6,910 nucleotides of DNA from Gemmatimonadales bacterium UBA2960 (GTDB lineage: Bacteria > Gemmatimonadota > Gemmatimonadetes > Longimicrobiales > Gaopeijiaceae). The notes under the pieces are model-generated. The model was not told the DNA's origin. It made no database searches and was given only the letters and a program-made list of their open reading frames with translations. The position numbers and the translations under genes are program-made. Of this stretch, positions 1-6,656 are shown one piece after another. The stretch is from contig DEBI01000145.1 in assembly GCA_002348465.1 (NCBI GenBank), positions 1 to 6,910 on the forward strand. Reading direction: 5' to 3'. Each line of letters starts with the position of its first letter. Position 1 is the first letter of the stretch.

Positions 1-91
1 CAAGCTTGGTATGGACGACATTAATAGCTTCGGAGACAGTACGGGTGATTTCTCTCTGACGTTGCCGCACTCGACAGCGCCTGCGGACTGA
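1..91 (+). CDS. DUF1552-family protein, C-terminal end only (partial)
   Basis: Codons read from base 2 give 29 residues ending at TGA 89-91; the rest lies outside the window. The visible tail contains LGMDD, then SFGDSTGDFSL. It aligns without gaps to residues 441-460 of the complete DUF1552 protein at 2617-4026, with 13 of 20 positions identical. This is the family's usual C-terminal block. The gene ends 16 bases before the DUF1592-type gene, so it probably belongs to the same transcript. It implies that a second DUF1552 gene, probably with its own DUF1592 partner, lies upstream. Only 3 of the 13 identical residues use the same codon, so the two copies are not a recent duplication. Identification is firm for the motif; the protein's full architecture cannot be seen. 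Confidence 0.8.
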   Translation, partial: KLGMDDINSFGDSTGDFSLTLPHSTAPAD

Positions 92-107
92 AGAGGGCAT
101 TGGAAGA

Positions 108-2570
108 ATGATGATTGGATTGAGATCGGCGGTGACATTCGGAGCAATTGGAATGTTGTTGGCTATCACGGCCGGTTCTGGACGATTGCTCGAGACGGCC
201 TCGGCGAGTGACACCGCACCATTGTCCTTGGGTTCTGAGGCGTCACAGACCTTGAATGAGAATGATGTCATTCAGGAGTACTGTGTCCGTTGTCATTCAG
301 ATCGTCGACTTCGAGGCAATCTTTCACTCGAATCATTCGATGCCGATCAACCCCACCTGCAGGGCGATGTTGCCGAGAAGATGGTGGTAAAGTTAAGGGC
401 CGGTATGATGCCGCCGCCCGGTGTAGCCCGCCCAGCCGGAGACACGCTCAATCTTCTAGTTGAAGCCCTCGAGCAGAGGCTGGACAGGATCGCACAGTCG
501 AAGCCCAATCCAGGTGGGCGGACCTTCCAGCGCCTCAACCAAGCCGAATATTCGGCATCAATCCGTGATCTTCTCGGGCTAGAGATCAACGGAGCTGATT
601 ATCTGCCACCTGACACGAAGAGCGCTAATTTCGACAATATCGCTGACGTACAGATGCTGTCACCGACGCTTCTTGACGCTTATTTGAACGCAGCGGCTGA
701 AGTCAGTAGGCTTGCACTGGGTGATCCAGATGCGACCACCACCGAAGCACAATATCGCGTTCCGCGTTGGGCGTCGCAGACAGAGCGAGTTGAAGGGGCT
801 CCCTACGGTACACGTGGTGGTGTTTCGGTGGTCCATAACTTTGCGGCTGACGGTGATTATGTCTTCCGGTTTTCGTTCCACCATGAGACGACGGGGACGG
901 CTGTCGGTAATGGTGCATCAGCTCTGAATACGACTCCCGAAAGCCCGGAGCAGGTTGAGATCTCGGTCGATGGTGAGCAGGTGGCCCTGATGGATATAGA
1001 CCGGTGGATGCACGTCTCCAATCCTGAAAGCGTTGACATGCGTACGCCGCCGATCGCTGTGACGGCTGGGCCGCACCGGGTAACTGCGGCCTTCGTGATG
1101 AAGGCGGACGGACCTGTACAGGATCTGATATCGCCGCACGATTGGTCGCTCGCCAGTACGGCGATTGCGGGCACATACGGGGTAATGTCTCTCCCACATC
1201 TACGTGACCTTGTGATTGTGGGACCTGAGAACGTGACTGGAGTCTCAGACACGCCGATACGACGCGCGGTCTTCACCTGTCGTCCGACAAGCCCACAGGA
1301 CGAGCATGGATGTGCCTCTTCGATTATCGAACGACTCGGTGCTCAGGCCTTCCGCCGACCGTTGACGGATAATGACCGCGAGGCGCTCATGAGTTTCTAT
1401 GATTACGGCGCTCAGGACGGAGGCTTTGAATACGGGGTTCGTACAGCCTTGGAGGCTATGCTGGCGAGTCCTCACTTCGTCTTTCGTTTTGAGGAGGCTC
1501 CAGGAGATGTTGGTCCTGGTGAGCTCTATGAGATTGAGGATGAAGATCTCGCGGTGCGGCTGTCTTACTTCCTGTGGGGTCTCCCTCCCGACAGCGAGCT
1601 ACGGGATCTCGCTGAGCGTGGCCAACTCTCTGACGATGATGTGCTGGAGGAGCAGGTCCAGCGCATGCTTTCGGATCCGCGTGCAGAGGCACTCGGGTCT
1701 CGTTTCGCATCTCAGTGGTTGCGGCTACAGGACCTTGATAAGGTTCACCCGGATGTCCGTCTTGAGCCTGATTTTCATCAGCAGCTCGCGGACGACATGC
1801 TTAAAGAGACCGAGCAATTCTTCACGAGTCTGATCCGTGAGGACAGACCGGTCCTCGAACTGTATACCGCCGACTATACTTTCCTAAACGAGCGTCTAGC
1901 GCGCCACTACGGCATTGCCGGTATCACGGGGAACGATTTCCGGCGAGTTGACTATCCGGATGAAATGAGGCGTGGAGTTCTGGGGCACGCTAGCGTCCTC
2001 ACATTAACATCTCAGGCTGGGCGCACGTCTCCTGTTCTTCGTGGGAAGTGGGTTATGGAAGTCATGATGGGGACGCCGCCGCCGCCGCCGCCGCCGGGGA
2101 TTCCGACACTGGAAGAGACCGAGGCAGAGGAGGAAGGGCGCGTGCTCACCACACGTGAGCGATTGGAGATTCATGCAAAGAACCCCACCTGTAATGCTTG
2201 TCACCGCTTCATGGACCCGATTGGCCTGTCACTCGACAGCTATGGCGTAACGGGAAAGTGGCGGTTTAGGGAGAACGGTAACGCCCTAGATACACGGGGG
2301 GACTTTTACGACGGCACGCCTATCAACAATCCGTATGAACTCCAGCAGGCGCTTCTTAAGCGACCCATCCCACTGGTACGAACGTTTACGTCAAACCTTA
2401 TGGCGTATGCACTCGGCCGACGTGTAGAGTATTTTGATCAACCCACAGTGCGGCAGATTGTGCGCGACGCTGAAGAGAAAGACTATAGGATGTCGGCCTT
2501 TTTCATGGGTGTTGTGAAGAGTGATGCTTTCAGGATGCAGAGTGTCTCGGCTTCCGTGCAGGACTACTAG
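108..2570 (+). CDS. Exported c-type haem protein of the DUF1587/DUF1595/DUF1592/DUF1588/DUF1585 family
   Basis: An 820-residue exported protein of the planctomycete-type multidomain family. Residues 1-34 look like a signal peptide: hydrophobic core about 8-22, possible cleavage after ASA near 34. Order seen: a PSCyt1-like cytochrome domain (about 52-105) with haem motif CVRCH at 59-63 and a candidate Met axial ligand in AGMMPPPG (99-105); DUF1587 (about 138-203); a beta-rich middle region (about 215-375) resembling a carbohydrate-binding-like module; DUF1595 (about 402-462, with AFRRPLT); DUF1592 (about 478-606, with LSYFLWGLPP); DUF1588 (about 620-722, with a seven-proline run and a second haem motif CNACH at 695-699); DUF1585 (about 737-810). 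Biochemical function is not established; periplasmic electron transfer is an inference from the two haem motifs. Start: ATG 108 or ATG 111. GAGGG at 93-97 suits 108 and GGAAG at 102-106 suits 111, so the choice is open. It lies between two DUF1552 genes in a likely operon. Confidence 0.93.
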   Translation: MMIGLRSAVTFGAIGMLLAITAGSGRLLETASASDTAPLSLGSEASQTLNENDVIQEYCVRCHSDRRLRGNLSLESFDADQPHLQGDVAEKMVVKLRAGMMPPPGVARPAGDTLNLLVEALEQRLDRIAQSKPNPGGRTFQRLNQAEYSASIRDLLGLEINGADYLPPDTKSANFDNIADVQMLSPTLLDAYLNAAAEVSRLALGDPDATTTEAQYRVPRWASQTERVEGAPYGTRGGVSVVHNFAADGDYVFRFSFHHETTGTAVGNGASALNTTPESPEQVEISVDGEQVALMDIDRWMHVSNPESVDMRTPPIAVTAGPHRVTAAFVMKADGPVQDLISPHDWSLASTAIAGTYGVMSLPHLRDLVIVGPENVTGVSDTPIRRAVFTCRPTSPQDEHGCASSIIERLGAQAFRRPLTDNDREALMSFYDYGAQDGGFEYGVRTALEAMLASPHFVFRFEEAPGDVGPGELYEIEDEDLAVRLSYFLWGLPPDSELRDLAERGQLSDDDVLEEQVQRMLSDPRAEALGSRFASQWLRLQDLDKVHPDVRLEPDFHQQLADDMLKETEQFFTSLIREDRPVLELYTADYTFLNERLARHYGIAGITGNDFRRVDYPDEMRRGVLGHASVLTLTSQAGRTSPVLRGKWVMEVMMGTPPPPPPPGIPTLEETEAEEEGRVLTTRERLEIHAKNPTCNACHRFMDPIGLSLDSYGVTGKWRFRENGNALDTRGDFYDGTPINNPYELQQALLKRPIPLVRTFTSNLMAYALGRRVEYFDQPTVRQIVRDAEEKDYRMSAFFMGVVKSDAFRMQSVSASVQDY
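2076..2096 (+). repeat. (CCG)7 trinucleotide tract encoding seven prolines
   Basis: Seven perfect CCG codons in a row encode residues 657-663 of the DUF1592-type protein. A GTPPPPPPP stretch before a Pro-x-Leu-Glu-Glu motif is typical of DUF1588 domains, so the proline run is functional protein sequence rather than a random microsatellite. Using one codon for all seven makes the DNA a true short tandem repeat, which could change length by slippage without shifting frame. Confidence 0.9.
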
Positions 2571-2603
2571 ACTCTGAAGTTGAACTAATGCGCCCGAGGC
2601 GCC

Positions 2604-2607
2604 GGAG
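2604..2607 (+). promoter_or_regulatory. Ribosome binding site for the DUF1552 gene
   Basis: GGAG lies 9 bases before ATG 2617, a standard Shine-Dalgarno distance. The internal ATG at 2641 has no better site. This supports the longer start, which also yields the family's usual N-terminus (FLTGK before the twin arginines). Confidence 0.6.
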
Positions 2608-2616
2608 AACGACCCG

Positions 2617-4026
2617 ATGGAGTTTCTGACGGGAAAACACATGGAGCGAAGGACATTCCTACAGGGAATGGGTGCGACTGTTGCGCTTCCGCTTCTTGAT
2701 TCGATGATTCCAGCTGGCCGACTTCGTGGCTCGGCGCTGGAAGACGATCCAACCCGGCTTGTGGCCATTGAACTCGTGCATGGGTGTGCCGGGAGCAATG
2801 ATTGGGGGGCCAGCCAGAATCTCTGGGCGCCGGCGGATGTGGGGCAAAACTTTGATCTCACTCCGAGTTCGCTTCTTCCTCTGGAGGAGTGGCGTGACTA
2901 CTTAACGATCGTGAGCAACACCGACGTGCGGATGGCTGAAGCGTTCGAAGCCAACGAGATCGGGGGCGACCATTTTCGGTCTAGCGCGGTGTTCCTAACC
3001 CAATCTCATCCCAAGCAGACGGAAAGTTCCGATGTTTATGTCGGGACCTCGCTGGACCAGGTGCATGCGAATCGATTTGGGCAGGGTACCCCTATACCCT
3101 CGATGCAGCTCTGCATTGAGAACGTGGATCAGGCTGGCGGGTGTGCCTACGGCTACTCTTGTGTTTACACGGATTCGATCTCGTGGAAGTCACCTACTGA
3201 ACCTCTCCCAATGATCCGAGATCCGAGGGTGGCATTTGATCTTTTGTTCGGTGCTGGAGGTTCACCAGAAGAGCGTGCTCGTCGACGTCGCACGAGCAGC
3301 AGCATTCTGGATTGGATAACCGACGACATCGCGCGTATGAGGCGAACACTGGGCCCGAATGACTATGCTCGGCTAGATCGATACTTAGACAACGTTCGAG
3401 AGATCGAACGTCGTATCCAAGGGGTTGAGGCACAGAACAGTTCAGGACAGGAGCGTGCGCTACCAGGAGCTCCAGCGGGTGTTCCCGACTCCTTTACCGA
3501 GCACATGCAACTCATGTTCGACTTGCAGGCGCTTGCGTTCGCATCCGACATGACACGGGTCTTCTCTTTTAAGACCGGAAGAGATGCTTCGTCTAGGGTA
3601 TATCCTGAGAGCGGAACCGAGACACCGTTTCACCCAGCATCCCATCATGGTGGGCGTGAAGATGCGATCCTCGACTTCGCGGTGATCAACAAGTATCACG
3701 TCAGCATGTTGCCTTATTTCCTTCAAAAGCTTCGTGACATTGATGAGGGTGGGACGAACCTGCTCGACAAGACGATGATCATCTTTGGGTCTCCCATGGC
3801 AGATGGAAATGTCCACAATCACCGGCGGGCACCCTTAATCGTTTTGGGGAAGGCTAACGGAAAGCTCCAGGGTAATGTCCACCTTAAGGCCCCTGATGGC
3901 ACGCCGATGGCAAACGCTATGCTGTCGATGATGCACACGCTTGGACATGACGAAATGGAGAGTTTTGGCGATAGCACTGGAGAGTTCTCCCTCAACTGGG
4001 GCTCTGCAGCTTCGCCGGACCGATGA
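2617..4026 (+). CDS. DUF1552 (HXXSHH) family protein with Tat-type signal
   Basis: A 469-residue protein of the DUF1552 family, named HXXSHH after its signature. The N-terminus has twin arginines in ERRTFLQG (residues 10-17), then a hydrophobic stretch GATVALPLL (19-27), as in Tat signals, so the folded protein is probably exported. The signature is present as HPASHH at 339-344. Other conserved-looking sites are GGDHFRSS (116-123), a candidate metal or active site GSPMADGNVHNH (391-402), and the C-terminal block LGHDEMESFGDSTGEFSL. The layout suggests a relation to alkaline-phosphatase/sulfatase-like proteins such as DUF1501; this is inference, and no substrate is known to me. Length is usual for the family. 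The gene follows the DUF1592-type gene by 46 bases, the standard pairing. Its TGA at 4024-4026 overlaps the ATG of the ankyrin gene at 4023, so the two are probably translationally coupled. Confidence 0.93.
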   Translation: MEFLTGKHMERRTFLQGMGATVALPLLDSMIPAGRLRGSALEDDPTRLVAIELVHGCAGSNDWGASQNLWAPADVGQNFDLTPSSLLPLEEWRDYLTIVSNTDVRMAEAFEANEIGGDHFRSSAVFLTQSHPKQTESSDVYVGTSLDQVHANRFGQGTPIPSMQLCIENVDQAGGCAYGYSCVYTDSISWKSPTEPLPMIRDPRVAFDLLFGAGGSPEERARRRRTSSSILDWITDDIARMRRTLGPNDYARLDRYLDNVREIERRIQGVEAQNSSGQERALPGAPAGVPDSFTEHMQLMFDLQALAFASDMTRVFSFKTGRDASSRVYPESGTETPFHPASHHGGREDAILDFAVINKYHVSMLPYFLQKLRDIDEGGTNLLDKTMIIFGSPMADGNVHNHRRAPLIVLGKANGKLQGNVHLKAPDGTPMANAMLSMMHTLGHDEMESFGDSTGEFSLNWGSAASPDR

Positions 4027-5843
4027 AGCTACGCACGCACGCTCTCTGGGGATTGTTAGCGGCGCTATCCCTCTCTGGTCTTGCTGTGCTTGAGGCACCA
4101 GTAGCCGATGCTGCTATGCGTGGAGACGTTCTAGAGGTGCAAGCTCTCCTGCGCTCGGGTGAGGATGTGAACGCTGCCCAAGGTGATGGTATGACGGCTT
4201 TGCACTGGGCGGCGGAGCTTGGAAGTGCCGACCTTGCGGAGACGTTGATTGCGGCTGGCGCATATCTCGATGCCGTCACCCGCTTAGGGGATTTCACGGC
4301 GTTGCATATAGCCGCTAGGGGTGGAGAGGCCTCGATAGTGCGTGTGCTCGCGGGCGCAGGAGCGAACGTCAACGCTAGGACGTCGGCTGGGGGGGTTACT
4401 CCGCTCCATTATGCGGCGGCCTCAGGTGGCGCCGACGCTGTTCGTGCGCTGCTCCAAAATGGTGCGGATGTAGATGTTCAGGAGAGAGCGTGGAACCAGA
4501 CGCCGCTAATGTTTGCTGCGGCTGCGGGGCGCACAGATGTCGTGAGGACTCTGATGTCTGCAGGAGCCGACCCATCCCTTACAGCACGTGTCATGGACAT
4601 GGATGCTCGTGAGAGGCAGGACCGAGCAGACCAGCGACGTCGGGAGGAGCTTCAGCGACGTATCCTGACTGCGCGAGATGGTCGGGCTCCAGAGCGCCGA
4701 GGGGGCTACGGTGAACCTACGGGTGCACGGCAGGCGGAGAGGGAAGACAGTGCACAAAGTGCGCGGCAGGCGGTGGCAGGACCGTCTCGTGAGGACATCA
4801 ATAATCAGCAGCGAGACAGGGTGCCTTCGTCACGGTTCTCACATGCGCAACTAGTGGGAGGGTACGGTGGCCTGGCTGCCCTGCACCTCGCCGTTCGTGA
4901 GGGTCACATCGCGACAGCAGAGGCCCTTATTGATGCTGGTGCCGACATTAATCAAGAGACTGAAGGTGACGGCACCGAGCCTCTCCTAATGGCGACTATC
5001 AACGGGCACTTCGATTTGGCTATGCGTCTGATCGAACGAGGGGCAGATGCGAATGTAGCCAACGAAGCGAACGCGACGCCGCTTTATACCGTCATCAACA
5101 CTCAATGGATTCCCAAGTCTAGGCATCCCCAGCCAGCCGACTATAAGCAGCAACAGGTCACGTATATGGATCTCGTACGTGCTTTCCTGGAAGCTGGTGT
5201 AGAGGTCAACGTGCGGCTAAACAAGCAGCTTTGGTTCACGACCTTCGGTGACGACTACCTGCGCACAGACCGAATGGGAGCCACACCATTTTGGCGCGCT
5301 GCCTACGCTTTAGATCTCCCGTTGATGCGACTTCTAGTAGAGCACGGAGCTGACCCAAACATACCGACGAAAAAGACAGTGCGTCCGAGGTTCGGTGCAG
5401 GTTCTATCGAGAATATTGAGACTGGTGCCAGCGACCCGTCTGGTCTTCCCCCAGTGCCCGCGGGTGGCCCAGGAGTTTATGCCATTCATGCAGCGTCCGG
5501 CGTCGGGTACGGAGAAGGGTTCGCTGCGAACATACACAGGGTGGTTCCAGGCGGATGGTTGCCCGCGGTTAAGTACCTTGTCGAGGAGCTTGGCGCAGAC
5601 GTCAACCAGAGAGACCACAATGGGTACACGGCCATGCATCATGCTGCAGCGCGAGGTGACGACGATCTGGTGCGCTACCTAGTGTCTAAAGGCGGTGACG
5701 TAATGGTCGTTAGTAGAAGGGGGCAGACGACAGTGGACATGGCCAATGGACCTGTCCAACGAATCATTCCGTTCCCGTCTACGATTTCTCTTTTGGAGGG
5801 TCTTGGCGCGATTAACAATCACAATTGTGTGGCCTGTCAGTAA
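4023..5843 (+). CDS. Exported ankyrin-repeat protein with terminal CxxC
   Basis: A 606-residue protein. Residues 1-30 look like a Sec signal peptide (MKLR, hydrophobic 8-22, possible cleavage after ADA at 30), so the repeats probably work outside the cytoplasm. Ankyrin repeats, recognised by TxLHxAA and GADxN patterns, lie at about 28-52, 57-88, 91-121, 125-155, 159-188, 283-312, 318-347, 351-399 (long, with an insertion), 419-448, 484-528 (with an insertion) and 535-565. Two non-repeat stretches stand out: a highly charged Arg/Glu/Gln/Asp insert at about 188-280 and a Gly/Pro-rich insert at 449-483. The protein ends in NHNCVACQ, a CxxC pair at 602 and 605 lacking the His of a haem motif. Its start overlaps the DUF1552 stop (ATGA) with only a weak GGA (4017-4019) before it, so translation probably depends on reinitiation. 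Ankyrin repeats bind proteins, which suggests a scaffold for the DUF1592/DUF1552 products; this is inference. Confidence 0.9.
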   Translation: MKLRTHALWGLLAALSLSGLAVLEAPVADAAMRGDVLEVQALLRSGEDVNAAQGDGMTALHWAAELGSADLAETLIAAGAYLDAVTRLGDFTALHIAARGGEASIVRVLAGAGANVNARTSAGGVTPLHYAAASGGADAVRALLQNGADVDVQERAWNQTPLMFAAAAGRTDVVRTLMSAGADPSLTARVMDMDARERQDRADQRRREELQRRILTARDGRAPERRGGYGEPTGARQAEREDSAQSARQAVAGPSREDINNQQRDRVPSSRFSHAQLVGGYGGLAALHLAVREGHIATAEALIDAGADINQETEGDGTEPLLMATINGHFDLAMRLIERGADANVANEANATPLYTVINTQWIPKSRHPQPADYKQQQVTYMDLVRAFLEAGVEVNVRLNKQLWFTTFGDDYLRTDRMGATPFWRAAYALDLPLMRLLVEHGADPNIPTKKTVRPRFGAGSIENIETGASDPSGLPPVPAGGPGVYAIHAASGVGYGEGFAANIHRVVPGGWLPAVKYLVEELGADVNQRDHNGYTAMHHAAARGDDDLVRYLVSKGGDVMVVSRRGQTTVDMANGPVQRIIPFPSTISLLEGLGAINNHNCVACQ

Positions 5844-5846
5844 GGA

Positions 5847-6233
5847 TCAGCCCCGGGTTCCGCCATCCAGTTCTGCCATCACTTCTTCAAACATCGTTCG
5901 AAGTTCGCCGTCAAGACTGATAAGCAGTGTGATCTGGTCGTACTCTTCACGAGTCATTCCGGCCTCTTCAAGGATGGCTGTTATCGCCTCTTCTACTTCT
6001 TCTCGGGCGCGCAGACGGCCCTCGGGGTCATGAACGCGAGCTACCGCTCCATGGAACTCATCCCGTGCGTCATTGACGGCGATGTGCGCCAACGCGAACT
6101 CGGTCATTTGACCGCGATCCATCGCGATCTCGAGATCCTGAGCGGAGATTGGAGTGGGGGTGGCCAATCCAGCGAATGTTGCCACGGCAGTTAGGGTCAG
6201 CGCGTTTAGTAATGCGCGTCGGGGCATCTTCAT
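5847..6233 (-). CDS. Small exported DUF4168-like protein
   Basis: From ATG 6233 the protein has 128 residues. Residues 1-31 form a clear signal peptide: KMPRR, a hydrophobic core at about 8-23, and possible cleavage after ISA at 31. Residues 42-121 resemble DUF4168 in pattern: an opening MTEFALAHIAV, an acidic/Arg-rich helix around 70-90, then AGMTREEYDQI and a closing helix after LDGELR. The mature part looks all-helical, acidic and soluble, without Cys, so it is probably periplasmic. DUF4168 function is unknown. An in-frame GTG lies upstream (6248) but would place GAGAGAG (6246-6240) inside the gene; that element sits 6 bases before ATG 6233 and marks it as the start. The TGA is 3 bases from the ankyrin gene's stop on the opposite strand, and the gene diverges from fmdB. 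The family call is by pattern only. Confidence 0.8.
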   Translation of the reverse strand: MKMPRRALLNALTLTAVATFAGLATPTPISAQDLEIAMDRGQMTEFALAHIAVNDARDEFHGAVARVHDPEGRLRAREEVEEAITAILEEAGMTREEYDQITLLISLDGELRTMFEEVMAELDGGTRG

Positions 6234-6284
6234 GCTAATCTCTCTCACTTCCAGTGCGATTCACGCTAACGGGTCTCCTGGACG
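6234..6284. promoter_or_regulatory. Divergent intergenic region between the DUF4168-like gene and the fmdB-like gene
   Basis: These 51 bases separate divergent start codons, or 138 bases (to 6371) if the zinc-ribbon gene begins at its usual position. Promoters for both genes would be expected here. I see no hexamer pair close to consensus on either strand, so only the location supports this. GAGAGAG at 6240-6246 (- strand) is the ribosome binding site of the DUF4168-like gene. Confidence 0.35.
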
Positions 6285-6620
6285 ATGCAGGATTTAAGGT
6301 TGCCCAGCCTAGGTCGTTTAACGTACCGTCCACAATCAAACGGAGACGAACTCCCGACCGGGGATACCATCATACCGATCTACGAATACTCCTGCCAAGA
6401 CTGCGGTCACCATTTTGAAGCTCTCGTTCGGGGTGAGCAGACTCCTGCTTGCCCGGAGTGTCAGAGCAGTTCTCTAGAGCGCCAATTCTCCCTTCCTTCG
6501 GCGCGTACCTCCACTACACGTGGAATGGCGATGCGGGCGGCTAGGGCTCGTGACCAGCGTCAAGGTGCCGAGCGGATGCACGCGCAGCGTGAATACGAAC
6601 TGAATCACGACGACCATTGA
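6285..6620 (+). CDS. FmdB-family zinc-ribbon protein
   Basis: Residues 31-65 match the FmdB-type zinc ribbon: PIYEYSC, then C37xxC40 and C56PEC59, which should bind one zinc, followed by LERQFS. The tail from about 70 is basic and low-complexity (AMRAARARDQRQ), as often seen in this family. These are small cytoplasmic proteins annotated as putative regulators; the real role is unclear. Family members normally begin MPIYEY. Here the Met position is Ile30, encoded by ATA (6372-6374). The only standard start codon in the open frame is ATG 6285, because an in-frame TAA lies at 6267-6269; using it adds 29 residues with no visible domain. A GGGG at 6360-6363 lies 8 bases before the ATA. Either the protein has an N-terminal extension, or it starts at ATA, or the base is mutated or miscalled. 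The domain call is firm and the start is not. Confidence 0.82.
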   Translation: MQDLRLPSLGRLTYRPQSNGDELPTGDTIIPIYEYSCQDCGHHFEALVRGEQTPACPECQSSSLERQFSLPSARTSTTRGMAMRAARARDQRQGAERMHAQREYELNHDDH

Positions 6621-6630
6621 AATCGATTTT

Positions 6631-6647
6631 CGAGCACCTAGTGCTCG
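6631..6647. terminator. Perfect 7-bp hairpin after the fmdB-like gene
   Basis: CGAGCAC (6631-6637), a CTA loop and GTGCTCG (6641-6647) form a perfect stem 10 bases after the stop codon. No run of T follows on the + strand (TTGTAT instead) and no T run follows it on the - strand, so it is at best a weak intrinsic terminator. It sits between a poor -35 region and a TATAAT box, so it could instead be an operator. Confidence 0.35.
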
Positions 6648-6650
6648 TTG

Positions 6651-6656
6651 TATAAT
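6651..6656 (+). promoter_or_regulatory. Candidate -10 box for the gene at 6822
   Basis: A perfect TATAAT hexamer lies in the non-coding gap. At 17-base spacing the -35 position (6628-6633, TTTCGA) matches TTGACA poorly, so an activator or another sigma factor would be needed. If used, it would give a leader of roughly 155-160 bases before ATG 6822. Confidence 0.35.

Noticed and set aside
703..1197. 164-codon open frame on the - strand inside the DUF1592-type gene
   Set aside because: It lies wholly within a well-recognised gene and its translation has low-complexity, Pro/Ser/Arg/His-rich composition with no domain; it is a shadow of the real frame.
2076..2096. CCG repeat considered as a mobile or CRISPR-type repeat
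   Set aside because: It is a single in-frame proline run at a known conserved site of DUF1588; no spacers, inverted ends or transposase are present anywhere in the window.
2588..2629. 13-codon Arg-rich ORF overlapping the DUF1552 start
   Set aside because: Composition follows from the GC-rich ribosome-binding region, no Shine-Dalgarno precedes it, and it is too short to support.
2391..2861. 156-codon open frame on the - strand across the DUF1592/DUF1552 junction
   Set aside because: It overlaps the ends of two recognised genes and shows no motif or ribosome binding site of note; best explained as chance.
5746..6033. 95-codon + strand frame overlapping the ankyrin end and the DUF4168-like gene
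   Set aside because: Ser/Arg-rich translation antisense to a gene with a clear signal peptide and domain pattern; a shadow frame.
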